Source of the DNA: Micrasema longulum
Lineage: Eukaryota > Arthropoda > Insecta > Trichoptera > Brachycentridae
Reading direction: 5' to 3'
DNA length: 64,000 nucleotides
Assembly (NCBI GenBank): GCA_022494885.1
Contig: JAGVSM010002373.1
Location: 62,001-126,000, forward strand
The position numbers and the translations under genes were made by a program. Below are positions 53,335 through 62,639 of this stretch, piece after piece; position 1 is the stretch's first letter, and each line of letters begins with the position of its first letter. Below the pieces are notes generated by a model. The model ran no database searches and was not told where the DNA came from. It saw only the letters and a program-made list of their open reading frames with translations.

Positions 53335-53515
53335 CGTTCCGTTTGTGAAATAGATCCAAACCCTGGACGAATGTTTTTGGTTCGATGGCTGCTCTCAGGT
53401 AAAAATTCTGAATATATTTACCCTTTGTGTGTAGTAGTTGGTACGTTTATCTACCATTATTGACGTCTTGGGTTCGATTCCTGGTGGGTTGGACTTAAAA
53501 TATTTATTTGAATAG
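53335..53515 (+). mobile_element. SINE-B copy with leader
   Basis: Leader 'gtgaaatagatccaaaccct', 'ggacgaatgtttttggttcg' and 'ctctcaggtaaaaattctga'. Head 'gtagtagttggtacgtttat', 'ctaccattattgacg', B box 'gggttcgattcctgg', then 'gacttaaaatatttattt'. 3' body absent. Confidence 0.7.
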
Positions 53516-53689
53516 TCATTTTACATTGGAATACTTTTTTCTTTCTGGACTGGCTTTTTTCTTTTCTGGAATTGTTTCTAGACTGTTGATTAACTGACCT
53601 TTATTTCCAGTAATTAGAGTGCCCTGTGTAAAACTGGATGTGTTGAAGATGACGATACTTAATCCAGAAATTAAAAATAACCAGTGACT

Positions 53690-53830
53690 TAGCGCAGGAT
53701 ATATATATATGCTTTTGATGTAGTGATCGCCAACGTCGGAGGGACCCGGCAAGGCACTAGAAGAAGAAGAAGTGACTGGTTTCATAGCTTCTTCGACATT
53801 CATGAGACTGGTTTATTTACTATAAAATGA
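53690..53830 (-). mobile_element. Penelope-type terminal repeat (family C) fragment
   Basis: Minus strand: 'accagtctcatgaatgtcga', 'agaagctatgaaaccag' and 'tcacttcttcttct'. Helix-I-type strands 'ccagt' and 'actt' are partly preserved. The ctgaaga box is degraded to catgaa. The plus-strand continuation 'aaaatgaaacatgtttgctt' parallels 49140-49165. Confidence 0.4.
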
Positions 53831-54039
53831 AACATGTTTGCTTAAAATCTGTAAGGATACAGAATTTTAAAGTACAAAATAGTAATTAATTAAGATTATT
53901 TTAGTCTGAAGGAACTTCTGAAAAGTATGACTAAGCAAACACAAGATTTCATATTATGATAAGTTTAAATTCCCAATATTATTGTTATGGTTATTATTTT
54001 ATCAATTTTTCGAGTATATCATTACTGTGAACCTAAACA

Positions 54040-55165
54040 TAAGTAAATATATGAGATGCAAGTTGATAAACTTTTAGTGTCGACTACTAACATAAAAGAT
54101 TCAGAACCTTTACTGAAAGGAAAATTTCCAAAAGCATGGAAAACCAATATGGTAATCCCGCTACCAAAATAAGTGAACATAAAAAAAATCGAAGTATTTC
54201 GATCAATGAACATGTTACCAAAATACGAACATATATTAGAAAATGTCATAAAAAGATAATCAGTTGAATATTTATAAAAAAAAAAAATAATAATGAGCTT
54301 TGTGAGGACCAATCAGGTTTGAAAAATTATAATTCATGTGAATTAGCAATAAATATTGTCATTGATGAATGGAAAATGGAAAAATATAAAAATAAGTATG
54401 TCTTTATTGCGTTTTTAAATTTTAAAAGAGCATTTGAAACAGCAGATTGAAAACAATTATTTCAAAATCTAGAAATAATAAGACAATTAAATGATGTTCT
54501 AAATTTATTCAAAGAATAACTTAAAGGAAGAAAATAAGTAACTAAAATAGACAACAAAATATCTTAATCAATAGATAAGAGTTCCCCAAACATCAGCTCT
54601 AGGACCAATTTTGTTTATCATATACATTTACTACATAACCCAGATAATAAAAGTGTTTTATTATCTGGGTTACTCCGCAAAGTGCAAATATTCGCCAAAG
54701 ACACATTAACCTATATAGAGAGAGAAAATTATGCAAAAACTATTTAAAAAATGACGATATTAACAGCATATCAAAAATGCTTAAAATTAACAAATTAAAA
54801 CTAAATTTTGGAAAAACTAAATGCATCCATGGAAATAAAAAGAAAAAATCCAAGCCGAGTGTCAATCAGTGTATATAAAAATGGCAATTTTTTGAGAAAT
54901 TGGATAAAATGAAGTATTGGTAAAATAAAAATATATAAGCTTAAGATATACAAAAACAGAAATAAATGTATTTATATATATTATAACGTCAATACTATTA
55001 CGTAATAGCAAAAAGGAATAAAGAGGAAAGAGGAAAAGATAAACATGTCATTAAAGAAGGTGTAAATATTCGTTTGGGTACTAATTGTAATATAAGCTAA
55101 CTAAAGAAATAAATTAAAAATAAAAAGAAAAAAATAAGATTTACGGTTATGGTCAATAAATAATA
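54040..55165 (+). pseudogene. Decayed LINE reverse transcriptase (Jockey/CR1-like)
   Basis: Readable RT blocks in order: PLLKGKFPKAWKTNMVIPLP (RT entry), FRSMNMLPKYEHILENVI, LCEDQSGLKNYNSCELAI (Q-x-G-F-x-x-x-x-S), YVFIAFLNFKRAFETAD (block with D-L-x-x-A-F-D-x-[VI]-D), SALGPILFIIYI (G-S-x-L-G-P-x-L-F), VQIFAKDTLTYI (the F-A-D-D box, here FAKD), and LKINKLKLNFGKTKC. Both FxD and FADD catalytic aspartates are altered (FLN, FAKD), and more than five stops interrupt. An inserted perfect hairpin lies at 54637-54671. The ORF1 and endonuclease parts are absent. Confidence 0.85.
54637..54671. repeat. Perfect 16-bp hairpin with 3-nt loop inside the RT relic
   Basis: 'aacccagataataaaa' (54637-54652), loop gtg, then its exact complement (54656-54671). 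It sits between the LGPILFIIYI and FAKDT blocks, where conserved LINE RTs have coding sequence. It is therefore likely an inverted duplication acquired after the element died. Confidence 0.85.
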
Positions 55166-55169
55166 ATCT

Positions 55170-55685
55170 GACCACTTTTGAATTTCGGTAGGTACGTCAA
55201 TATCAAAATAAAATTTCGTTTACCCACATTTGAATGAACAGAGAGGATGAAAAGATTTTATCGACATTAAAATAATAAATATATTTATAATACGAGATCA
55301 TAAAGTTCATGGAGTATACGAACAATATATCTAAGTGTTTTCTGAGTGCTTTTCTTACCGTAGAAAAATTATTAAATGAATGAGACCCGCCACCGCTATA
55401 AATTTATAACCAAGTTCAATTAAGAACAAAAAGCGTAGTGTGTTTTCAGGAAAGTGATTAAAGGACAATGTATCTTGAATAACACGGTTCAGCGTCTTAG
55501 TTTAAGTTTTTTTTCTTCAAAGATTGTCCTCTTTGAATAAATTTACAAAAACAGTTAGTATGGACTGAAATAATTCAAAAAACAAATAACATTGTTTTAA
55601 CAATGTAGCAATGCTCAATATTTTCGAATTATGCAAACGACTATAATATTATATACAACGCAAAAAAATCCACTTTACTTATATT
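55170..55685. other. Anonymous AT-rich sequence
   Basis: Nothing recognised. Confidence 0.35.
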
Positions 55686-55689
55686 TTAA

Positions 55690-56230
55690 CACAAGAGGTC
55701 ATTTTTTGAACTTGTGCACCCATTACCACCTGTATTCCTGGACAACAATAGTTTGGAAGTAACTTCAAATATCAAGTATCTAGGGGGCACATGCTGACTG
55801 ACGATTGTAATGCTGATCATGACATAGAGAGACAGAGAAGGTCCACCAATGCCTTTATGCTAGCAAGATGATTCTTTCAGTGCTGTGATAAAGTGAAGAA
55901 AATCTTCTTTACATCGTATTTGACGGCCATGTATACAGCAGAACTATTAAACAGTTATACGCAAGCAGCGGAGAATAGATAAAGAGTCACCTATAACAAT
56001 TAACATAGGCTATTATTTGGATCGCTTAGGTACTGCAGTGCCTCTGAAATGTTTACATCTGGACGAGTAAACACCTTCGCTGTCCTACTTCGCCAAAAAG
56101 CCTAGAGCCTATGGGAACGCCTTACAAGATACATTAACACGCTTTCCCAAGCCACAGCAGCGTGGATCTATTTATTCTTGATCGAGCGATGGCTGGAAAT
56201 GCTGAGACCACTATAAATACACAATATAAG
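55690..56230 (+). pseudogene. RTE-3 LINE RT thumb and C-terminus
   Basis: One frame holds IKYLG, then a shift, DCNADHDIERQRRSTNAFML and ARxFFQCCDKVKKIFF. Further on come FGSLRYCSASEMFTSGRV and VLLRQKAxSLWERLTRYI. These match the order of RTE-3 at 20545-19935 (YLGHILDE, DDWDIRRQ, RAYMLARRFY, FATARL, LLRR). This copy keeps the link region between the two halves that is frame-broken in the other. Stops at 55869 and several other points. Confidence 0.75.
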
Positions 56231-57430
56231 ATAATTTACTTTAATTTATCTCTCCAATTCATGCTAAAATTCATTCAATTATTTTTTTTTTCTTCTGTTT
56301 TTTTTCCTTTCTAACCTTACAAGTTGAATATATTTATTAATTTTTGTTTTGTACTAGAGTTTAAATATTTAAGAAAAATTTTATATTTTTTTAATTAAAA
56401 TTTCCTCTGAGCCATGATACGTCCATTTTGCGACAGTGTGTCGTCCACTAATAACTGGTCCGTATCCCGTAGATCAAGTATTCGTTATCGTGAAATAATT
56501 ATCCGTCTAATTACCTCTATATTCCATGATAAGACTGAATCTTGAACCTAATTGACGAGGTCATCAGCGCTAGTGATCCCACACTCACCAACCTGGGACT
56601 AAATGATCTTTGCTTGTCAAACTGAAAACTGAGATTGACCGAATTATAACTTTTCAATGAATGCGGAGGTAGGGATGGATATAGAACCTCTAATAGCCTA
56701 TATCTAAAAGTTTCTATAGTGTCCCGCATTCAGGATAACCAAAGAAACTGTCCCCCATACAGAAAATCTTTAACAAAAATACAAAAGGTAGATAGCATCG
56801 TAATAAGTACCTACATACCATCAAATTTTATTTTTCCGAATACAACTGTATGATAGTGAATTGAAAATGTTGCTTCGTATTTTCTTTAACGTTTTTATTT
56901 ATATTTTCTTTGTAACTTTGTTCGTTTACATGTGTATTTGGAATGTTTTTTTAACAAAGTTGCAAACAGCATGCTGAATGCAAGTAAAAATTTTGCAACT
57001 AAAGAAAGGACTAACAATCGAGTAAACTACAGTAACTTCCTTTTCCCAAAGGATCCCAAGATAAAGGAGTTTAGACTATTACGTTTTGTTACTAGATTTT
57101 TTTAGTACAAACGGTTCTTTGTTTCAAAACGTAGATTTTTTAAGTCTCATAAAAAGACCAGTGTGTATGGATTTAATACAAAACTTCTGTATTCTTTCAT
57201 ATGACCCTATAAACAATACGAAAACATCATACAACTTCCATATTTCTTTTGGAAACATTTTTCTCTTTGTTGAAATACTGAAATAGTAAAATTAAAAATA
57301 AAAAAAACTCTATTTCACTTTTAACAATTAATTAATAAAACCAACAAAGTTATATAACATAACAACAAATAACAAGACCAATTACGGGCTTCATATAAAA
57401 ATGATAATATAAATACAACAAAACATGTAA
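56231..57430. other. Anonymous sequence
   Basis: 56400-56760 is of higher complexity ('gacgaggtcatcagcgctag', 'ccaacctgggactaaatgat'). It might be a further LINE or host fragment, but I cannot identify it. Confidence 0.35.
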
Positions 57431-57435
57431 TGTAA

Positions 57436-57965
57436 TGCCATATTACAACAGAGATGAAGAAAATTTAAGAGAAGGTAATATAGAAGTCTAGGCATCTACA
57501 GGGCTTATGACCTGTCAATGGCTGGTTTAAGTGGCCACTTTACACACTGTGTAATATTCACCATTCTGCCTATATTTGAACATCTATATTCCTTCAATTC
57601 TTTCATCTGTTGATGTTTGTGAAACTTTTTTTCAATTTCTATACTTCTTCATGGACCAGGTAATTTATCAACAATAATTTGAGTTTGTCCAAATTTTTGT
57701 AGACAAGGACTGGATTCAACTCCCTGGGGAGCTGTTTATATTAACATATTACAACAGAGATGAAGAACATTTAAGAGAAGGTAATATAGAAGTCTAGTAG
57801 AAGTCTGAAGTCTAGAAGTCTGCCCTGTAGATGCCTAGACTTCTATATTGCCTTCTCTTAAATGTTTTTCATCTCTGTTGTAATATGTTTATATAAACAG
57901 CTCCCCAGGGAGTTAAATCCAGTCCTTGTTTACAAAAATTTGGACAAACTCAAAATATTGTTAAT
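57436..57965. mobile_element. FB1 reference copy: forward unit plus perfect foldback
   Basis: A forward inner unit (57445-57620: 'ttacaacagagatgaagaaa', 'gaagtctaggcatctacagg', 'ggctggtttaagtggccact', 'ccattctgcctatatttga') runs into an outer arm (57665-57795). The outer arm is mirrored by 57830-57965: 'gagtttgtccaaatttttgt' against 'acaaaaatttggacaaactc', 'ctccctggggagctgttta' against 'aaacagctccccagggag', and 'ttaagagaaggtaatataga' against 'tctatattgccttctcttaa'. Arms are ~130 bp with few mismatches around a ~35-bp centre. Low divergence suggests recent activity or gene conversion. No protein is encoded. Confidence 0.9.
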
Positions 57966-58330
57966 GTAATGGCTTATTAAACAGACTTCATAAACGCGGC
58001 AATAATTATTCCCACGTATCTGATATATTTAGTGTAGGGTATTGTTCCTATAGAACAAACCTTTTAAACTTTTTCAAAGATGGTGAATGGTAATTAAATT
58101 TATTTATTCATGGATTTCATAATATTTAAAATTTTTGTTCACTTTATCCAGCTGTATGAAACAGTACTTATGATTTTCTTGTTGTATTACTGTATAATGT
58201 TTTATTATTTAAACATTCTACTGAATGTGCTGTATAATTTTTAGGTTTAATTTTTGTTTAAAAATCTTGGGTATAAGGAAATTTATGTTTAAAAAAAAAT
58301 ATATATATATTAAGCCAAATATGTATGTTT
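57966..58330 (+). pseudogene. LINE C-terminal fragment and 3' UTR
   Basis: 'cataaacgcggcaataatta' and following encode NNYSHVSDIFSVGYCSYRTN, then FFKDGEW and a stop. This matches NYSDVADIFN and NYFKDGD at 41370-41450. The 5' side is cut by FB1. A/T-rich 3' UTR with a TATATA run at about 58300. Confidence 0.5.
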
Positions 58331-58730
58331 TTAAGTTGTCTACAATTTTTTTAAATCAAAATATTGTTTAAAGCAGATCATTAAAATAAATTGTAAATAA
58401 AGCCAGTACCGCAAATACAAACGCTATATTCATCCGTACATACCAAGAGAGGATACTTAACTTTTCTACTATATAATTTGCCCCGGTATGTACTACCAAC
58501 CTGTCAATACTTGTTTTCATTACGTCACTTTATATTCATATGATCAAATTCAACCAATTGGCCGAAATTTTACTCCGCGTTTAATACTAAATTAAAAGTA
58601 AAGTATTTCTTTCGCGTATTTTAAAAAAGACTTCTGTGATAAATAGCAGCCATCCAAAATGACTAAAAATTTAAATAAATAGCAAATAAAGCCGATAGTT
58701 CTGTCTTGAACATAATTTTTATACTGCATA
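58331..58730. other. Anonymous sequence
   Basis: No recognised feature. Confidence 0.35.
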
Positions 58731-58734
58731 TGAC

Positions 58735-58965
58735 AGTTTCTTTGACGGTATTGTTTACTTTCCGTCCACCAATATCTACCTGCTGCATTCGTATGACGTC
58801 ACTGGCGAAATAATTTATAAATTACAAAACTTTTAAAAATCATAGCGCTGATAATACGATACATAAATAAATATTTTTTATAAATTGGCTTAGTTTGGTA
58901 GTCTATTGAAATAAAAAAAGCACCACTGAACTTTCTCATTGGGCGAATTAGATTGATCGTGACAA
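58735..58965 (+). repeat. Dispersed ~240-bp repeat (copy 2 of 3)
   Basis: 'gtatgacgtcactggcgaaa', 'aaaatcatagcgctgataat', 'acgatacataaataaat', 'ggtagtctattgaaat' and 'ctttctcattgggcg'. Colinear with 18715-18965. Confidence 0.6.
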
Positions 58966-59910
58966 ACTAACTAAATAAATTGATGTGCATTGATGGGAAT
59001 GGAAGCATTGCAAGCAATCAATGCAAATAAATTCCTAGAACAATTAACACATAATAATAAATAAAATAAATGTTTATACCTTAAAATTTATTTTGCTGCA
59101 AATCAGAAAAAAGGCAACACGGCCTCTAGAAGGGATTTGGTTTAGTGGAGAAGGCTTACAGTTTTATCCACTGTGTGACTGTAAAATTATTTAAATAATT
59201 TTTTACAATAAAAAAATGTAATTAAAAAAATATTTGTTTTCTTAATTCAGTTAAAACATTTTTTGTTTCATAAATTTCCATGAATTTTCATTCTGCCACC
59301 ATTAACAACAGAAGGCTTCATCATTAGAGCTAGCCATTTCTGCCTTCTACTAAGGTGGTCCATCCAAATTTCATTCAAGTTTTATGCTTCTTACATTAGG
59401 AGTACAGATCTCCTTTGCCTGTGAATTATGGCAGTAATTCGAGGTTATGATTTCTTCACTAGGACGGGGAAATACCCAAATGGAGCGTAAAAAAATACGG
59501 AAATTCTTTAAACTCATCTTCAAATAGAATTTCGAAAGCTTTTTATGTGTCTGTTGCATTTTTGAGTATCTAAGTAGTTAGTGTAACATACGATCTGAAT
59601 GATATATCAAATGGTCTCAATTAGTTTATTAGATCTGCCGAATGAATCAATATATTAATTGAATTCCTTTTTAAAATAAGTTTTTTGGATGGCTAATAGT
59701 TATTTTTTTCTTTTTAAAGCAAAAATGCTGAATCATGCTGATCATTGAATTAAAACTTAATTATTGCACATATCTTATGCGTAACGGTATTTTTCTTTAT
59801 TTGATTTAATCAGAAATCATCCTTCTTAGGATGGATTGCCTTAATATATAAAAAAAAATAAAAATATATCAAACGCCCGTATGTCCACAACAACCCACCA
59901 CAAGGTCCAT
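58966..59910. other. Anonymous sequence
   Basis: No gene or familiar element. AT-rich with short homopolymers. Confidence 0.4.
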
Positions 59911-59918
59911 GTGGATCT

Positions 59919-60144
59919 CATTTCATTTCATTTCATGTCATTTCATTTCATTTCATTTCATTTTTTTTTCATTTTTTTGCACCACAACAGGCCAGGAGGC
60001 CCAATTACAGTGGTGAATTACATTACAGAACAACCAGGCTTGAGAAAAATCACATTTTTAATTTTTTGTGTTCACACCGGGAATCGAACCCGGAACCTTC
60101 CGTGCGTGAGTCAAGCGTCTTGACCACTACACCACGGAGGCCGC
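59919..60144 (-). mobile_element. SINE-A, full-length, with (TGAAA)n tail and 6-bp target duplication
   Basis: Minus strand from 60144: 'gcggcctccgtggtgtagtg' (A box), 'gtcaagacgcttgactcacg', B box 'ggttccgggttcgattcccg', 'gtgtgaacac', body 'gatttttctcaagcctggtt', 'gtaattcaccactgtaattg' and 'ggcctcctggcctgttgtgg'. It then has an A-run and a (TGAAA)n tract (59919-59961). 'ggatct' occurs at 59913-59918 and 60145-60150, fitting a target duplication. It is the best reference copy of SINE-A. Confidence 0.9.
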
Positions 60145-60289
60145 GGATCTACTAGCTTCTGAATTGAAACAGAGTTTTCAATAATAAGGACATGTTTTAA
60201 TTTAAATAGTACTGAAATGATTATATTTGTTCTAATAATTTTTGAAATCAAACACTGCCTTGAGTCTATTTAACACTTAATTTTATTTT

Positions 60290-60578
60290 TACAAATAAAA
60301 AAAATATAAAAACAAAAAGAACGAGAGAACGGCTAAGAATATTTACAATGCAAAAGTTGATGGATGCAGAAATAGAGGAAGATCGAAAAAGACATGGCAT
60401 GACCAAATCCAACGAATACTTAAAGATGGACATGTCAAAAGTCGGAATAATCAGCGCGCGTGCATGAGAAGATGTATGAATGTAGAGGAAGCGAGATCTG
60501 TATGCAAAGATAGAGTGTTGTGGCGTTCTATCCTCTCTGCTTACCCTTACGGGGAAACGGCGTGATGGTTTGTTTTGT
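60290..60578 (+). pseudogene. RTE-2 LINE C-terminus
   Basis: The frame gives RERLRIFTMQKLMDAEIEED, then (shifted) RGRSKKTWHDQIQRILKDGH, then RNNQRACMRRCMNVEEARSV, then CKDRVLWRSILSAYPYGETA and a stop. This is the canonical RTE tail 'G-R-x-x-K-x-W-x-D-x-I...R-x-x-C-M-x-x-x-M-x-V-x-E-A-x-x-x-C-x-D-R-x-x-W-R-x-x-x-x-A-Y-P'. Better preserved than 11225-11555. FB2 begins about 10 bp after it. Confidence 0.85.
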
Positions 60579-60585
60579 TGTTTTT

Positions 60586-61340
60586 TAAAAAACAAAAATT
60601 TCGTGACAATTGTTTCGCCTTGTTAGGACATTTTCAAACGAATGTGAAGATTAGATGGATTGAATGTCCTTATGTGGTTATATAATTCAAGGTACTTAAG
60701 TAGAAAATAAAAATAATCTTATGAACCATAGCATGTACATTAATCATAATTGAGTGAAAAACCAATTGTTAAGTGCAAGGCTAAGTGTTTAATAGGTAAT
60801 GGGGAATTTCAGTATTAATTTTTGAATTTTAGAAAAAATATAACAAAACCAGTATTTATTGACATACATGTATGTATTGTGAGATGATTAATGAAGCTTT
60901 ATAGTTTTATAACTTTTGATAATTGTAGAAATAAATTAAATCCCCATTACCTATTAAACACTTAGCCTTGCCCTTAACTATAGGTTTTTCCATCAATTAT
61001 GATTAATGTACATTACATTTTGACACTTTATTACATTTTTTTTGCACCACAACAGGTCAGGAGGCCTATATACATCACAGAGAACCCGGGCCTGAGAAAA
61101 ATCACATTTTTAATTTTTGTGTTCTCACCGGGAATCGAACCCGGAACCTTCCGTGCGTGAGTCAAGCGTCTTGACCACTCCACCACGTTGTACATGATAT
61201 AGTTCATAAGATAATTTTTATTTTCTACTTAAGTACCTTGAATTATAGAACTATATAAAGACATTCGATACTTTAATCTTCACATTTGTTTGAAAATGCC
61301 CTAACAAGGCGAAACAATTGTCACGAAATTTTTGTTTTTG
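60586..61340. mobile_element. FB2: ~755-bp foldback with arms of ~220 bp, split by SINE-A
   Basis: The left arm (60586-60808) and right arm (about 60938-61340, minus the SINE) are mutual complements. 'aaaaatttcgtgacaattgt' matches inversely 'acaattgtcacgaaattttt', 'aaggtacttaagtagaaaat' matches 'attttctacttaagtacctt', and 'ctaagtgtttaataggtaat' matches 'attacctattaaacacttag'. The centre is ~130 bp. Non-coding. The ends carry 'ggcgaaacaattgtc', loosely recalling the gaaa...gtc half of a hammerhead. Confidence 0.9.
61014..61188 (-). mobile_element. SINE-A inserted in the FB2 right arm (7-bp target duplication)
   Basis: 'tgtacat' flanks it at 61007-61013 and 61189-61195. The left FB2 arm shows the uninterrupted site ('agcatgtacattaatcata', 60730-60748). 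Minus strand: 'acgtggtggagtggtcaaga' (5'-truncated by ~8 nt), 'gcttgactcacgcacgg', B box, 'tttttctcaggcccgggttc', 'tctgtgatgtatataggcct' and 'cctgacctgttgtggtgc'. It ends with a poly-A and a short unique tail (gtaataaagtgtc). The body has a ~20-bp deletion. Confidence 0.95.
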
Positions 61341-62035
61341 TATTTTTCATATTTGTAAAAATAAAATAAAGTGTAGTAGACTCAAATCAGTTTTTGATTT
61401 CTAATATTATAAGTTAATATATAGAATTTAACGAAATAAACACCAAATCAATCAATTTTATTTGTTCTTACTACATTTTGTAGAACAAATGCCAAAAATA
61501 ATTGGGTCGACATACTGGCATTTGATATGTATCATCTTATTAACTGACGTTGTTATTTCTAGTTTTATTCAATTTCCATGTAAATATATTAAATTAATTC
61601 GTTTTATTCATTGGATGCTTCGAATCAATATTTAAAACAAACTCATATGATATATTTTAGAGCAGGTATTACAACGTAAAGAAAATCCTTTCACCAGTCA
61701 ACTTTCCACTGCATCCTTTGTAAAGACAGATGAAAGAGCCGTCAGAACTTAGATAAATACTTTTTCAAAGAAAGACAAAACGGAATTGAAACAGAGTGCA
61801 ACGAACTCAATTCATTTCTATGGAGATATTATTTCTCGCCCCATAAAGACTAAGGACGAGCGTAATATCCCTAATGGACGGTTCTAAAAAATCTTGTATT
61901 GAAGGGTCTCTAATAGGAAATGTCCTTAGGCACATATTGATCTACAGCGATCAGCTTTATTGAGATGGATGAAGAAGAATCACGATAAATTGCAAAGTTT
62001 TTCTTAGATTACGTTTCGTTCAAATAATCCGCAAG
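61341..62035. other. Unrecognised, possibly unique sequence
   Basis: 61660-62010 has a more even base composition and no similarity to the repeats here. It may be unique host DNA. No exon-like frame with credible splice sites could be defended. Confidence 0.4.
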
Positions 62036-62039
62036 AGAT

Positions 62040-62292
62040 TCGTATTTTTTTTATGACGACGTCAACGAATCAATGAGGAAGTTCATTGGTTTCAATTTAT
62101 TTTTTTATTTGTTAATAGACCAAACAAAGCAAATTTAAAAAATATTTTTATTATAAATATCGTATTATCATCGCTATGATTTTTTAAGTTTGTATTCTTG
62201 AAAATGATCCACCTGTGACGTCACTAGTCGTCGTCGGTGAGTTGTCCTGGCTGGTAATTTGGCTTCCCGAAAAGTGAAAATCTATCCAACGT
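62040..62292 (-). repeat. Dispersed ~240-bp repeat (copy 3 of 3)
   Basis: Minus strand: 'cgggaagccaaattaccagc', 'gactagtgacgtcacaggtg', 'aaaaaatcatagcgatgata', 'atacgatatttataat' and 'gaacttcctcattgattcg'. Inverted relative to the copies at 18.7 and 58.7 kb. Confidence 0.6.
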
Positions 62293-62588
62293 TATAGTTG
62301 TTTGGTTGAATAGGAAGAACTTGTGACTAAGTTCATTTTTATAAATATCATTTTTTTTTTTTTTGTACATTTTTGAGAAACCTCGCCCTTCAATTAAATA
62401 TTATGGTATTTACCGCGTGTAAAAAAACATTTCTGATTTACAATTTCCCGTAGAACTAAACTTCTTCATAAACGTATCAAATAAAATTAAGATATATTAT
62501 TATTTTTTACCACACCAAAAAATGACCTGTTTCAGCATACAATCAAAAAAAAAAACATTGCTTAAATTTTAATTTTATATTTTTTTAT

Positions 62589-62632
62589 TTGACCAACGTG
62601 CGCTTTTACCTAAAAAAGCATCTTCAGGATTA
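62589..62632 (-). ncRNA. Hammerhead-like motif, family D (single copy)
   Basis: Minus strand: 'atc', intact 'ctgaaga', one base, strong helix II 'gctttt'/'aaaagc' closed by 'ttaggt', then 'gcac' where gaaa is expected, 'gttg' and the triplet 'gtc'. The helix II geometry matches families A-C. The gaaa box is mutated, so no activity is expected. Confidence 0.35.
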
Positions 62633-62639
62633 GTAAATC

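Noticed and set aside
59130..59180. tRNA-like head
   Set aside because: 'tttggtttagtggagaaggc' resembles an A box, but no B box follows at a suitable distance.
60266..60595. Open reading frame of 109 codons on the minus strand
   Set aside because: It is antisense to the clearly readable RTE-2 C-terminus on the plus strand and shows no motif of its own.
60600..60640. Hammerhead motif at FB2 ends
   Set aside because: 'ggcgaaac...gtc' is suggestive, but the ctganga box is absent ('cctaacaa') and no helix II can be drawn.
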